A stretch of DNA of 64,000 bases from Phyllobacterium sp. 628 (GTDB taxonomy: Bacteria; Pseudomonadota; Alphaproteobacteria; Rhizobiales; Rhizobiaceae): assembly GCF_014189505.1 (NCBI RefSeq), contig NZ_CP050302.1, forward strand, positions 124,001-188,000, in the 5' to 3' direction. Made by a program: the position numbers and the translations under genes. The notes under the pieces are model-generated. The model searched no databases and was not told where the DNA came from. It saw only the letters and a program-made list of their open reading frames with translations. This document shows, piece by piece, positions 26,072 to 35,468 of the stretch (within the stretch, counting starts at the first letter, position 1; each line of letters begins with the position of its first letter).

Positions 26072-27538
26072 TCAAAATGAATTTTTGGGGTTTTCTGCAA
26101 CAAGATGCGGCCCGGTATAGCCATCCTGAATAACAGGTGAACCAGAATTGATCACACCGTCCCAACCACCCCCAAGTGCTTTTTGTAAATTGATATAGTC
26201 CTGTAACAGGCCGATCCTGCTTTGAATCAAACTCTGTTCCGATCCATACAGCGACCGCTCCGCCGTCAGCAGATCCAGAAAGCTCGTTGAACCACCCTGA
26301 TACAGTGTACGGGAGAGGTCCGTTGCTTTTCTGAATGACCGGACGGCACTTTGCAGTTTCACATATTTCGTCCGGTGCTGGTTCAGTGCAACGCTGGCAT
26401 TTTCGACTTCTTCCAGCGCAGCCAGAATGGCCTTGCGATAGCTGATGAAAGACTGGTCGCGCGCTGCCTTGGCGCCCTCAACTGCTGCATTCAGCTGCCC
26501 CCCTCTAAAGATCGGCACGGTGAGGCTTGGCCCGAAGCCCCAGCTGATTGTCGATCCCTTGCCCAGATCACCGATTTGGTTTCCAGCCATACTGATATTG
26601 CCGGTCAGACTGACACTTGGATAAAGCGCTGCCTCGCTGCGGCCGACAAGCGCTGTGGAACGCGCAAAATTGCGCTCCGCGACGCGCAGGTCTGGACGGT
26701 TCAGCAACAGATCGGCCGGTACGCCTGTGGTTACAACACCAGGAACCGCAGGAATCGGCTTTGGCTGTTGCAAAATCTGGGTAAGTCCTGCGGGCTCCAG
26801 ACCTGCCAATACGGACAAGCGATGCAGATTCTGCGCATACGATGTGTTGAGATCCGAAAGACCGGCTTCCGTGAGGCTCGTTTGCCCTTCGGCATTGGCA
26901 AGGTCTGCCGCGGATATATCACCGGCGTTAAAGCGCTCCCGTGTAAGGGCTGCGGTTTTGCGTTGGGATGCGACGGTCCGCACCGTCAGAGCTATGTTCG
27001 CCTGCACTCCGCGCAGTTGCACATAATTGCTGGTGATATCGCCGATGAGCGTGACCAGAACGGCATGCATATTTTCTTCTTCGGCATCAAGGCCGTAGCG
27101 CGCGGCTTCGATCGAACGTCTGTTGGCGCCAAACAAATCAAGTTCCCAACTGGTATTGAAACCGAGGTTCAGAGCCGTATTTTCACCGCCGCCCAAACCT
27201 TTTGCGCGCGTTGCACTGCCGGTGCCATCGACTGAAGGAAGAAACGCACCGCCGGTCTGCTTGTAGGACGCACGCACCTCGCGAATTCTTGCTTTGGCCA
27301 GAGCCACATCATTGTTGTTGCGCACGGCCTGTTCAACGAGATTGTCCAGCACCGGATCATTGAAACGCTTCCACCACTGCGCCAATTGCGCCGGCTTGAC
27401 CGGGGTAGATTTCTGGCCGCTCCAGACTGAAGACAGGTTCATCGCAGGCGTTTTGTAGTCGGGCCCTACCTCAATACAGCCAGTCAGTCCGAAAAATAAC
27501 GCGCAAGGAATTGCCACTCGGCAAAATGGGAAAGTCAT
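26072..27538 (-). CDS. Outer-membrane efflux lipoprotein (OprM/NodT family)
   Basis: A 488-residue TolC-fold outer-membrane factor. The N-terminus ends in the lipobox LTGC at about residue 21, so it is a lipoprotein. It has the two-fold repeated OEP domain with long helices (NNDVALAKARIREVRASYKQ and its counterpart near the C-terminus). It forms the exit duct for MacAB, encoded 44 bases downstream. First gene of the operon; the 270 bases upstream to the glt operon contain an AT-rich stretch fit for a promoter. Confidence 0.9.
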   Translation of the reverse strand: MTFPFCRVAIPCALFFGLTGCIEVGPDYKTPAMNLSSVWSGQKSTPVKPAQLAQWWKRFNDPVLDNLVEQAVRNNNDVALAKARIREVRASYKQTGGAFLPSVDGTGSATRAKGLGGGENTALNLGFNTSWELDLFGANRRSIEAARYGLDAEEENMHAVLVTLIGDITSNYVQLRGVQANIALTVRTVASQRKTAALTRERFNAGDISAADLANAEGQTSLTEAGLSDLNTSYAQNLHRLSVLAGLEPAGLTQILQQPKPIPAVPGVVTTGVPADLLLNRPDLRVAERNFARSTALVGRSEAALYPSVSLTGNISMAGNQIGDLGKGSTISWGFGPSLTVPIFRGGQLNAAVEGAKAARDQSFISYRKAILAALEEVENASVALNQHRTKYVKLQSAVRSFRKATDLSRTLYQGGSTSFLDLLTAERSLYGSEQSLIQSRIGLLQDYINLQKALGGGWDGVINSGSPVIQDGYTGPHLVAENPKNSF

Positions 27539-27807
27539 TAAATAAAATGTCCATAAAAATTCAAAAATTATCGTCAGACGGGCATTAAAATCCTGCTCGT
27601 TGCGCGTAGTTAATTAATCTTAAATATGGCTTTTAAAAGAGCAGAACGAATAGAGTCGATCAGATAGTGTCAGGTAAGTCTATAGGACAAAGCTTGCCGG
27701 ATACGGCCTTTTAGCGGCCGCAGCGGTGACGCAATTTCCACTGATTAAGAGCCCTCATGCGTTGAAGTGAGCAATAGCTCCATTCATGGACGGAGCTTAC
27801 ACCATCC

Positions 27808-28545
27808 TCAATACTGCAAAATCTTATTCAGAAATTCACGCGTGCGTGGCTGGCGTTGCTCGATATTGCCGAAGAACTCGTCCTTGGTTGTATCCTCAAG
27901 GATTTTCCCGCCGACGTCCATGAAGATGACACGGTTCGAAACCTTGCGGGCAAAGCCCATTTCGTGCGTCACCACCATCATGGTCATGCCCTCAGAAGCG
28001 AGTCCGACCATAACATCGAGCACTTCGCCTACCATCTCCGGATCGAGAGCCGATGTCGGCTCGTCGAAAAGCATGATGATTGGATCCATCGACAGGGCGC
28101 GCGCAATGGCGACACGCTGCTGCTGGCCGCCCGACAGCTGTCCAGGGAACTTGTGCTGGTGCTCGATGAGGCCCACGCGCTCCAACATCTGCAGTCCGCG
28201 CTTCTTGGCTTCGTCTCTCTTGCGGCCGAGCACCTTTACCTGGGCAATCGTAAGATTGTCCGCCACCGACAGATGCGGGAACAGCTCAAAATGCTGGAAG
28301 ACCATGCCAACGCGGCTGCGCATCTTCGGCAGGTTTGTCGTCCGGTCATGGACAGCGATGCCGTCAACCCAGATTTCGCCTTTCTGGATAGGCTCCAGCG
28401 CATTGATGGTCTTGATCAGGGTGGATTTACCTGAACCGGACGGCCCGCAAACGACGACGACTTCCCCCTTGTTGATCTTGACGGAGCAGTCGTTGAGGAC
28501 CTGAGTCGCGCCATACCATTTGGAAACGCTCTTCATTTCGATCAT
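27808..28545 (-). CDS. gltL: Glutamate/aspartate-type ABC transporter ATPase
   Basis: A 245-residue ABC ATPase of the polar amino acid class: Walker [10 protein letters not shown] at about 34-42, signature [10 protein letters not shown], Walker [16 protein letters not shown]. Last gene of a four-gene importer on the minus strand, 20 bases after gltK. The closest families are GltL/AatP/BztD, so acidic amino acids are the likely cargo, but histidine-type or glutamine-type specificity cannot be excluded from the ATPase alone. Confidence 0.88.
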   Translation of the reverse strand: MIEMKSVSKWYGATQVLNDCSVKINKGEVVVVCGPSGSGKSTLIKTINALEPIQKGEIWVDGIAVHDRTTNLPKMRSRVGMVFQHFELFPHLSVADNLTIAQVKVLGRKRDEAKKRGLQMLERVGLIEHQHKFPGQLSGGQQQRVAIARALSMDPIIMLFDEPTSALDPEMVGEVLDVMVGLASEGMTMMVVTHEMGFARKVSNRVIFMDVGGKILEDTTKDEFFGNIEQRQPRTREFLNKILQY

Positions 28546-28565
28546 TGTGATTGATGTCCTTCAGT

Positions 28566-29261
28566 TCAGCGCACGATGCGGATTTTTTGGTTCAGGCTCT
28601 TTACGAGCATGGAGAGGGTAAACGAGATCGCAAAATATACCACAGCGGCAAGAAGATAGGTTTCGATCCGCCTGCCGAATGTATTGCCCATGATCTCGAA
28701 CCCTTTGAGAATGTCATAGGCGCCGATGGCATAGACCAGTGATGTATCCTGAAAGAGCACGATCGTCTGAGTCAGAAAGACCGGCAGCATGTTGCGGATC
28801 GCCTGAGGCAGGATGATATAGCGCATATTCTGCCCATAGGTCATGCCAAGAGCCTGTCCCGCATTCGTTTGCCCGCGTGGCAGGGATTGAATGCCGGCAC
28901 GCACGATCTCACTGAAGAATGCGGCTTCAAAGATGATGAAGGTAATCAGGGCACAAATTTCAGCCCGGTATTTTTGACCGGTTTCACCCGGAAACAGATC
29001 GTAAAAGCCTGAGGGAACGAGCAGGAAAAACCACAGGAGCACCATCACAAGCGGTACACTGCGAAATATATTGACATACCAGGTCGCCACATATTCCAAC
29101 GGCTTGATGTTGGACAGGCGCATCAGCGCAATGACTGTTCCCAGAGCGATGCCGCCGATCGTGGCGGCGATCGTGAGCGAGATGCTGAAATAGAGGCCGC
29201 TGATCAGATAATTGCTGATGTTGGCCCAGGTATAGAACGAAAAATCAAGCGTAGACATCAA
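28566..29261 (-). CDS. gltK: Glutamate/aspartate-type ABC transporter permease GltK
   Basis: A 231-residue permease with about five membrane segments and the coupling loop YIILPQAIRNMLPVFLTQ. It forms the channel with GltJ; the two genes overlap by 4 bases (ATGA), showing translational coupling. The shape and length match GltK of the glutamate/aspartate importer. Confidence 0.88.
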   Translation of the reverse strand: MMSTLDFSFYTWANISNYLISGLYFSISLTIAATIGGIALGTVIALMRLSNIKPLEYVATWYVNIFRSVPLVMVLLWFFLLVPSGFYDLFPGETGQKYRAEICALITFIIFEAAFFSEIVRAGIQSLPRGQTNAGQALGMTYGQNMRYIILPQAIRNMLPVFLTQTIVLFQDTSLVYAIGAYDILKGFEIMGNTFGRRIETYLLAAVVYFAISFTLSMLVKSLNQKIRIVR

Positions 29262-29992
29262 TGCGCCCCCTGTGCCTGGGGCGTCAGGCCCGGTATACGC
29301 GTCCGCCGCTCAAGGAAGGACATGACCTGATTAACGATGAGCGCGGTCAACGCATACAGCAACGTGGCTGCCAGATAGACTTCGATCCCGCGCGAGGTCT
29401 CTTCCTGCGTCTGCATGGCGAAGCTGATCAGTTCTGGAATCGACACCGCAAAGGCTACCGACGAGTTCTTGACGATGTTCATCGCTTCGCTCGTCAGCGG
29501 GGGAATGATGATGCGGAAAGTCTGCGGCAGTATCACGTAGCGATAGGTCTGGAACTGGGTGAAGCCGACGGCGAGGCCCGCATTGCGCTGGCCGGCCGGC
29601 AGAGCCAGAATTCCCGCACGTATCTGTTCGGCAATGCGGGCTGAGGTGAAGAAACCCAGTGCGCAGCAGGCAAGAACAAAGCCGGGCAAGCTCTTCATAC
29701 CCGGGACCAGTTCTGAAATCACGAAGAACCAGATAAAGAGCTGAACGAGAATGGGGATGTTGCGAAACAGCTCGACCCATGTCGCTGCGAACATAGAGAT
29801 AATTCTATGTCCGGAAATCGTGCGCAACGTGCCGATGAGGATGCCGAATACCAGGGCGATGACGAGGGAGGTAGCTGCCACCGCAACCGTATATCCCCAG
29901 GCAGACAGCATCCATTGAAAGTAGGTGACACCGTCGCCTCTATCCTCCCAAAGAAACTGCCAGCGATCCCACACGTTCTGCCAATATGTCAT
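29258..29992 (-). CDS. gltJ: Glutamate/aspartate-type ABC transporter permease GltJ
   Basis: A 244-residue permease with the coupling loop YVILPQTFRIIIPPLTSEAMN. The longer N-terminus containing WDRWQFLWEDRGDGVTYFQW is typical of GltJ. It is separated from the binding-protein gene by about 195 bases that hold a stem-loop, a usual way to make more binding protein than permease. Confidence 0.88.
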   Translation of the reverse strand: MTYWQNVWDRWQFLWEDRGDGVTYFQWMLSAWGYTVAVAATSLVIALVFGILIGTLRTISGHRIISMFAATWVELFRNIPILVQLFIWFFVISELVPGMKSLPGFVLACCALGFFTSARIAEQIRAGILALPAGQRNAGLAVGFTQFQTYRYVILPQTFRIIIPPLTSEAMNIVKNSSVAFAVSIPELISFAMQTQEETSRGIEVYLAATLLYALTALIVNQVMSFLERRTRIPGLTPQAQGAH

Positions 29993-30119
29993 TATTTCTC
30001 GCCCACATATGCAACTGGCCAGCCCGAATGAAGCGGCGGCAGCGACCAGATGTTTCCCTCAACAGTACCTACGATCAAGCCGTTTGGCGTGTCATCAAAG
30101 GATGACCCTTTTAAACCAC

Positions 30120-30156
30120 TCTGGACGCGATATCCACCGGGGTTACCGCGTCCAGA
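30120..30156 (-). other. Stem-loop between binding-protein and permease genes
   Basis: CTGGACGCG at 30121-30129 pairs with CGCGTCCAG at 30147-30155, and the flanking T/A adds a tenth pair, leaving a 17-base loop. Placed between gltI and gltJ without a T run, it looks like an mRNA-stabilising or partly attenuating hairpin that raises the level of the binding protein relative to the permeases. Confidence 0.5.
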
Positions 30157-30188
30157 TTATCCAGACTCAGGTTTTTGACAATCCGGTC

Positions 30189-31091
30189 TTATTGACCCGG
30201 CTGCTTGTATTCCTCAGTCGGCTTATCGTTTGGATTAGCCCAGGCATCCTTGGTTGCTTCCGAAGCAGGCATGTTCAGCGAAACATTGTTCGGCGGAATC
30301 GGCTGCATGAACCACTTGTCATAGAGCTTGGCAATGGTGCCTGCCTTGATCTGCTCCACAATGCTTTCGTCGACCGCCTTCTTGAATTCGGGATCGTCCT
30401 TGCGGATCATGATGGCAATAGGCTCGACTGACAGGACTTCCGGCAAAATCTTGAAATCTGCCGGCTTCTGTGCCCGGGCAATATTGGCGGCCAGGATCGA
30501 CACGTCCATCACGAAAGCATCAGCGCGGCCGCTCTGCAGAAGCAGAAAGCTGTCGGCGTGATCTTTGCCGTAAACTTCATTGAAGGTGATGTCTTTGCCG
30601 CGTTTGTTTTTGCGCAAAGTCTGCACCGACGTGGTACCGGTCGTGGTTGCTACGTTCTTTCCGGCAAGGTCCTCCAGCTTGCTGATGTTCGAGTCCGCCC
30701 GAACGGCAATTTTCACTTCCTCGACATAGACTGTATCAGCAAATGCAACGTCTTTTGCCCGCGCAGTATTATTTGTTGTAGATCCGCATTCGAGATCTAC
30801 CGTGCCGTTCTGAACCAGTGGCACACGATTCTGTGATGTGACCGGTTGATAGCGGATTTCCAGTTTTTCCACGCCAAGTTTCTTCTTGATGTCGGCGATA
30901 ATATTCTGGCAGACGTCGTAGTGATAACCGGTGTAAACGCCATTGCCGAGCGTATAAGCCAACCCGGACGACTCTCTTACACCTTGCGTGATGCTGCCCG
31001 TGGACTTGATCTTGTCCAGAGTTCCTTCAGCATGCGCCGCTGACCCAAGCGCAACACATGCCAGTGCTGCAGCGATCAGAATTTTTTTCAT
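30189..31091 (-). CDS. gltI: Periplasmic glutamate/aspartate-binding protein
   Basis: A 300-residue family-3 solute-binding protein with a Sec signal peptide cut after AAHA (about residue 21). The mature part has typical GltI features, including SGSITQGVRESSGLAY and ECGSTTNNTARAKDVAFAD. It captures acidic amino acids in the periplasm for GltJK. The start at 31091 is set by the signal peptide and the GGAT/AGGA just upstream; the frame extends further without family similarity. Confidence 0.9.
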   Translation of the reverse strand: MKKILIAAALACVALGSAAHAEGTLDKIKSTGSITQGVRESSGLAYTLGNGVYTGYHYDVCQNIIADIKKKLGVEKLEIRYQPVTSQNRVPLVQNGTVDLECGSTTNNTARAKDVAFADTVYVEEVKIAVRADSNISKLEDLAGKNVATTTGTTSVQTLRKNKRGKDITFNEVYGKDHADSFLLLQSGRADAFVMDVSILAANIARAQKPADFKILPEVLSVEPIAIMIRKDDPEFKKAVDESIVEQIKAGTIAKLYDKWFMQPIPPNNVSLNMPASEATKDAWANPNDKPTEEYKQPGQ

Positions 31092-31408
31092 TTTATCCTC
31101 CAATTCGAACGCGGCGACTATGGCCGCATTCACTCCATTTGAAAAGCGCTGACGCTCATGTTTTACAGGCACGAGCAGCTTATCTGTGGAGGATCACCGG
31201 CATGGAGGGACCTCGGCGGCCCAGATACAATGCATGAGTGAAGATATCAAAAGTTGCTCTTTTTCCGATACTGCCGTCTGCACAATGTCGCCAATTCCTG
31301 GAAATCCGGTGGAGGCTTAAGCGGGAAATCCCCTCGTTGTCTTGCTTAAAATCGGGTTCACTTTCTCACGATGAAACTTCCGCCGAACCCGATACCACTC
31401 ACATCAAT
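31092..31408. other. Intergenic region upstream of gltI, no gene seen
   Basis: This 317-base gap lies between the end of the GntR gene and gltI. It contains a stem-loop near 31351-31393 (listed separately) and presumably the gltI promoter. No open frame here has a convincing start or composition. Confidence 0.5.
31351..31393 (-). terminator. Probable intrinsic terminator of the GntR gene
   Basis: On the minus strand ATCGGGTTC (31393-31385) pairs perfectly with GAACCCGAT (31359-31351) and is followed at once by TTTT. It lies 16 bases past the GntR stop, so it fits termination of that gene before gltI. The loop is long (25 bases), which lowers certainty. Confidence 0.5.
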
Positions 31409-32149
31409 CTACTCGTCAAAGTAATCGGCGTGTTTTTTGGCAAGACTGGATAGAGCATTAAGGATCGAACCCAAATGAATACGTGTGGCTTCAATGGCTG
31501 CTGATTTATCGCGGCGGCTGATCGTGTCCAGCATTGATTTATGCTCTTCGATCAAAACAAGCTGATGGTCCGCATTTCTCAACGAAAGCACACGCAGGCG
31601 ATCGAGCGGCATTTTCTCCCGCTCCAGAAGCCCGACTACGCGCTCAAAACCTGTCGCACGCGCCAGCGTCAGGTGAAACTGGTCGTCAAGTGCCTGAAAT
31701 GCCAGATCACTGTCCTGATCAACCATCGACTGCTGCATTACAATGAGCGCGGCAAGTTCCTGCTCAAATTCAGGTGCCAGCCCGATATCACACAATTTGG
31801 TAACGTTGGCGATTTCTATGGCTTCCCGAATGAAGTGCGCTTCGAGAAACCGTTTGAGATTGAGCTTGGTAACGAAAGTACCGCGACTTGGTCTTGTCGT
31901 AATCAGATCAGCTTCACGGAGCTGGGCAAATGCCTCACGCACCGGTGTACGACTGGCACCAAACCGCGCGCCGACTTCCATCTCAGAAATCAGGCGCCCC
32001 GGCTCCAGATCCATTTTAAGAATGGCATTCTTCAGGACAGGATAAATCTGCGATGCCGTCGGACGGTCATATTCCAGTTGGCCGAATGCTATATTGGCCA
32101 AACCGCCAACCGGAACATCATTGTCTGAAGTTTTAGTGCCGTCTGACAC
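31409..32149 (-). CDS. GntR-family (FadR/FCD subfamily) regulator
   Basis: A 246-residue regulator: winged helix at about 30-100 (VGARFGASRTPVREAFAQLREADLI) and an all-helical FCD ligand domain after it with metal-binding-type residues. It is divergent from an operon of three Gfo/Idh/MocA dehydrogenases and a carbohydrate importer, and the 138-base gap between them carries three ACCGGT palindromes, so it is the likely repressor of that operon. FCD regulators bind small acids or sugar acids; the ligand here is unknown. Confidence 0.88.
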   Translation of the reverse strand: MSDGTKTSDNDVPVGGLANIAFGQLEYDRPTASQIYPVLKNAILKMDLEPGRLISEMEVGARFGASRTPVREAFAQLREADLITTRPSRGTFVTKLNLKRFLEAHFIREAIEIANVTKLCDIGLAPEFEQELAALIVMQQSMVDQDSDLAFQALDDQFHLTLARATGFERVVGLLEREKMPLDRLRVLSLRNADHQLVLIEEHKSMLDTISRRDKSAAIEATRIHLGSILNALSSLAKKHADYFDE

Positions 32150-32188
32150 GTCTGATCTATCCCAGGAAGATAAGTTTCATTAGCCAGT

Positions 32189-32249
32189 ATACCGGTATTC
32201 TTTTTATTTGCAACCGGTATACCGGTGTGCTATCGAAAGTTGTACCGGT
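32189..32249. promoter_or_regulatory. ACCGGT palindrome array, candidate GntR operator
   Basis: Between the divergent GntR and dehydrogenase genes lie ATACCGGTAT (32189-32198, perfect palindrome), ACCGGTATACCGGT (32213-32226, perfect palindrome of 14 bases) and a third ACCGGT (32244-32249). The centres of the first two are 26 bases apart. FadR/FCD regulators bind short palindromes of this size, so this is the probable operator; promoter elements are not obvious. Confidence 0.6.
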
Positions 32250-32287
32250 GGACCTTGCGCCATCGGCATTGGAGCAAGGGAGGCCCG

Positions 32288-33331
32288 ATGAACGTTGCCC
32301 TGATCGGATTAGGCATGGTCGCGAGCACGCACGTCAGAGCGATTGCCGCGCTGTCACCCGATATCCAACTCAAAACGGTTTATGGGCGCGACAAGCTGCG
32401 CACCACTCAATTTGCCGATGACGCGGCCACAATTCTCGGTTATCGCCCGGAACCGGCATTCTCCGTCGAAGCAATTGCCGACGATTCCGCCATTGATTTT
32501 GTGATCGTCGCAACGCCGCCCAATGCACGTTTGGAGATAACAAAAATACTTGCGGCAGCCGGTAAATCCATCCTCATGGAAAAGCCGATTGAACGAACGC
32601 TGGAAAGCGCCAAAAAGATTGCCGATCTTTGTGCTGACCATGACGTCAAACTCGGCATTATCTTTCAGCATCGCGTCCGGCAGGCATCAACTCAGCTTCG
32701 TAACATGCTGGAAACCGGGGCGTTGGGGCCAATTGGCATTGTGGAAATTGTAGTGCCCTGGTGGCGCGAACAGTCCTATTACGACGCGCCCGGCCGCGGA
32801 ACTTTTGCCCGCGACGGCGGCGGTGTCCTTATCTCTCAGGCGATCCATTCGCTTGATCTTGCTCTTTCCCTTGCAGGCTCCGTACACAAAGTCCAAGCCA
32901 TGGCAAAAACCAGCCGGTTCCACCAGATGGAAGCTGAAGATTATGTAACGGCCGGGCTTGAGTTTGAATGTGGTGCCATCGGCTCGCTCGTTGCGAGCAC
33001 AGCCAGTTTCCCCGGCACCAGCGAAACTATCACCCTTCACTGCGACAATGCCTCAGCCCATCTGGAAGCAGGGCAACTGACCATCACTTGGCGCGATGGC
33101 AAGACCGACGTTTTCGGTGAAGAAACAGGCACTGGCGGCGGTGCCAATCCGATGGCCTTCACTCATGAGTGGCATCAGGAGATTATCCGCGATTTTGCCA
33201 GCGCAGTCATCAACAACACCGAACCGCTCGTATCAGGCAGAACCGGCCTTATCGTCCACGCCCTGATTGATGCGCTTATCACATCGGCAAACTCCGAACG
33301 TTCCGTAACCCTCGCCCCATGGAATAAATGA
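32288..33331 (+). CDS. Gfo/Idh/MocA-family NAD(P)-dependent oxidoreductase (first of three)
   Basis: A 347-residue dehydrogenase. The N-terminal Rossmann fold begins MNVALIGLGMVASTH and carries the family EKP motif in LMEKPIERTLESAKK; a C-terminal alpha/beta domain binds the sugar-like substrate. GGGAGG precedes the ATG at 32288; the longer frame to 32225 would include the operator. Family members oxidise sugars, inositols or deoxy sugars. It starts the operon and abuts the next gene without a gap. Substrate not identifiable from sequence. Confidence 0.85.
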   Translation: MNVALIGLGMVASTHVRAIAALSPDIQLKTVYGRDKLRTTQFADDAATILGYRPEPAFSVEAIADDSAIDFVIVATPPNARLEITKILAAAGKSILMEKPIERTLESAKKIADLCADHDVKLGIIFQHRVRQASTQLRNMLETGALGPIGIVEIVVPWWREQSYYDAPGRGTFARDGGGVLISQAIHSLDLALSLAGSVHKVQAMAKTSRFHQMEAEDYVTAGLEFECGAIGSLVASTASFPGTSETITLHCDNASAHLEAGQLTITWRDGKTDVFGEETGTGGGANPMAFTHEWHQEIIRDFASAVINNTEPLVSGRTGLIVHALIDALITSANSERSVTLAPWNK

Positions 33332-34360
33332 ATGTCAAAGCCTCTCAAATTCGCCGCCATCGGCATCGATCACCGGCACATTTTCGGCCAATCGGAAAAC
33401 ATGATGAATGTCGGAGCCGAGTTTGTCGGCTGGTGGACGGAGGGAACGCCTGAAACCCTCGACAGTTTCATCAAACGGTTCCCGGATGTTCCACAGTCGG
33501 CAACACGCCAAGAATTGCTGAATAATCCAGAGATTGATTTCGTTCTGATTGCCGATGTGCCATCCATGCGCGCCGATCGTGCCATTGAAGCCATGCAGCA
33601 CGGCAAGGATGTCATGGTCGACAAACCCGGCTGCACGACCCTGGCACAACTTGATGCAATCAAGGATACTGTCGCTCAAACGGGACGCATCTGGTCGATT
33701 GATTTTTCCGAGCGCTTTGAAGTTCCCTGCGTGACGAAAGCCGCCGAACTTGTGCAGGCTGGAGCAATCGGCAAAGTCGTACAGACAGTCGGTCTTGGAC
33801 CCCACCGTCTCAACCGGCATCTACGGCCACAATGGTTTTTTGAACGGGAGAAATATGGCGGCATCCTCTGCGATATCGCTTCGCATCAGATCGACCAGTT
33901 CCTGTTTTTCACAGGCTCGGACGATGCAGAAATCCTCTTTGCAGAAGTCGCCAACCATGCCAATCCCGGCGATCCGGGCCTGCAGGATTTCGGTTGTCTT
34001 GCGCTGCGCAGCGACAAAGGCCACTGCTATATCCGCGTTGACTGGTATACGCCTGATGCCCTGCCGACATGGGGCGACGGCCGCCTGACCATCCTTGGAA
34101 CAGAGGGCTATATTGAATTGCGCAAATATGTCGATGTGGCGCGCGATAATGGCACAGATCATCTCTATCTCGTCAACGGCACACGCTGCGAGAGGATTGA
34201 TGCATCGGACGCTGGCATGCCCTATTTTGCCAAGTTCGCCGACGATATCCGTAACCGTACCAGCAATGCGATGCCGCAGACCCATACGTTCAAGGTCATG
34301 GAACTGGCCATCAAGGCTCAATTGCTGGCCGAAACAGCAGCGAGCAACCGTCATGGCTGA
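33332..34360 (+). CDS. Gfo/Idh/MocA-family oxidoreductase (second of three)
   Basis: A 342-residue dehydrogenase-fold protein. The usual GxGxxG dinucleotide motif is replaced at the N-terminus by IGIDHRHIFGQSENM, and the EKP motif is changed to DKPGC. It may therefore bind cofactor differently or use a tightly held NAD. It begins one base after the previous stop and overlaps the next gene by 8 bases. Such divergent members often work as a pair with a canonical one in sugar epimerisation by oxidation and reduction. Confidence 0.82.
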   Translation: MSKPLKFAAIGIDHRHIFGQSENMMNVGAEFVGWWTEGTPETLDSFIKRFPDVPQSATRQELLNNPEIDFVLIADVPSMRADRAIEAMQHGKDVMVDKPGCTTLAQLDAIKDTVAQTGRIWSIDFSERFEVPCVTKAAELVQAGAIGKVVQTVGLGPHRLNRHLRPQWFFEREKYGGILCDIASHQIDQFLFFTGSDDAEILFAEVANHANPGDPGLQDFGCLALRSDKGHCYIRVDWYTPDALPTWGDGRLTILGTEGYIELRKYVDVARDNGTDHLYLVNGTRCERIDASDAGMPYFAKFADDIRNRTSNAMPQTHTFKVMELAIKAQLLAETAASNRHG

Positions 34361-35420
34361 GCCCATTCGCGTCGCCATCATCGGCGCTGGCATCGGCGCA
34401 ACTCACCTCAAGGGTTATCGGGCGCTCCCCGATCGCTTCAATGTTTCCGTTCTGTGTGATCTTGATGTGGAGCGCGCAACGAAAGTTGCCGATGGCGATC
34501 TATCGATCCGTATAGAGCCCGATCTCGACCAAGTGCTGGCTGACCCGAATATCGATCTCATCGATATTTGCCTGCCGCCACACCTGCATTTCAAGGTGTC
34601 GATTGCAGCGCTGCAAGCCGGAAAACACGTTGTTTGCGAGAAGCCATTTGTTGGCTCCCTGCGCGAGGCCGATTTGCTCGCTGAGGCGGTTGTGAAATCC
34701 GGACGTATTCTTTCCCCGGTTTTTCAATATCGCTTTGGCCGGGGATTTGCCCAGTTGCGTGCCCTCATCGACAAAGGGCTTGCAGGCAAAGCTTTTACGG
34801 CCAGCATAGAAACCCATTGGTGCCGCCGCGCTGAATATTACGATATTCCATGGCGCGGCACATGGAAGGGCGAACAGGGTGGTGCCATTCTGAGCCATGC
34901 CATCCATAATCATGATCTGCTGTGCTACATCTTGGGCAATGTCCGGCGCTTGACGGCTTTAACGGCAACACGGGTCAATCCGATTGAAACCGAAGATTGC
35001 GCGTCCATCGTGTTCGAGATGGAAAGCGGCGCGCTGGCAACAAGTTCGGTTACCCTTGGCGCTGCCGATGATACCAGTCACTTCCGCTATTGTTTCGAAG
35101 GTTTTACCGCCGAAAGCGGCAAAGCGCCGTATACTCCAGCTGAAGATCAATGGCATTTTCTCGCCCGTGATCCGGCCCGGCAGGCAGAAATCGATGCGGT
35201 GGTGAATGCTCTCCCGGAAGTGCATTCTGGTTTTGCTGGTTTCTTCGATGCTCTTGCTGACGCTATCGAAGGCCATGGCGGCCATGAAGTAACGGTTGCG
35301 GATGGTCGCCGTTCGCTCGAAATGGTCACAGCCATTTATTATACGGCGCGCAACGGTGGAACCGCCGAATTGCCGCTGAATCGCGATCACGCACTTTATG
35401 ATGGATGGACACCGAAATAA
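34353..35420 (+). CDS. Gfo/Idh/MocA-family oxidoreductase (third of three)
   Basis: A 355-residue canonical member: Rossmann motif VAIIGAGIGATHLKG, EKP motif VVCEKPFVGSLREAD, then a substrate domain with the conserved region GGAILSHAIHNHDLLCY holding likely catalytic histidines. The ATG at 34353 overlaps the preceding gene by 8 bases, so translation is coupled. A longer open frame from 34095 is a shadow of the previous gene. Together the three enzymes suggest a multi-step oxidation and isomerisation of one imported carbohydrate. Confidence 0.85.
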   Translation: MAEPIRVAIIGAGIGATHLKGYRALPDRFNVSVLCDLDVERATKVADGDLSIRIEPDLDQVLADPNIDLIDICLPPHLHFKVSIAALQAGKHVVCEKPFVGSLREADLLAEAVVKSGRILSPVFQYRFGRGFAQLRALIDKGLAGKAFTASIETHWCRRAEYYDIPWRGTWKGEQGGAILSHAIHNHDLLCYILGNVRRLTALTATRVNPIETEDCASIVFEMESGALATSSVTLGAADDTSHFRYCFEGFTAESGKAPYTPAEDQWHFLARDPARQAEIDAVVNALPEVHSGFAGFFDALADAIEGHGGHEVTVADGRRSLEMVTAIYYTARNGGTAELPLNRDHALYDGWTPK

Positions 35421-35468
35421 CCTAAAAATCAGATCAATGTTCGTCACAACGATATGGGAGGATATCCG

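Noticed and set aside
26351..27235. 294-codon open frame on the plus strand
   Set aside because: Antisense shadow of the outer-membrane efflux lipoprotein gene; rich in Cys, Arg and Gly in a manner typical of noncoding frames.
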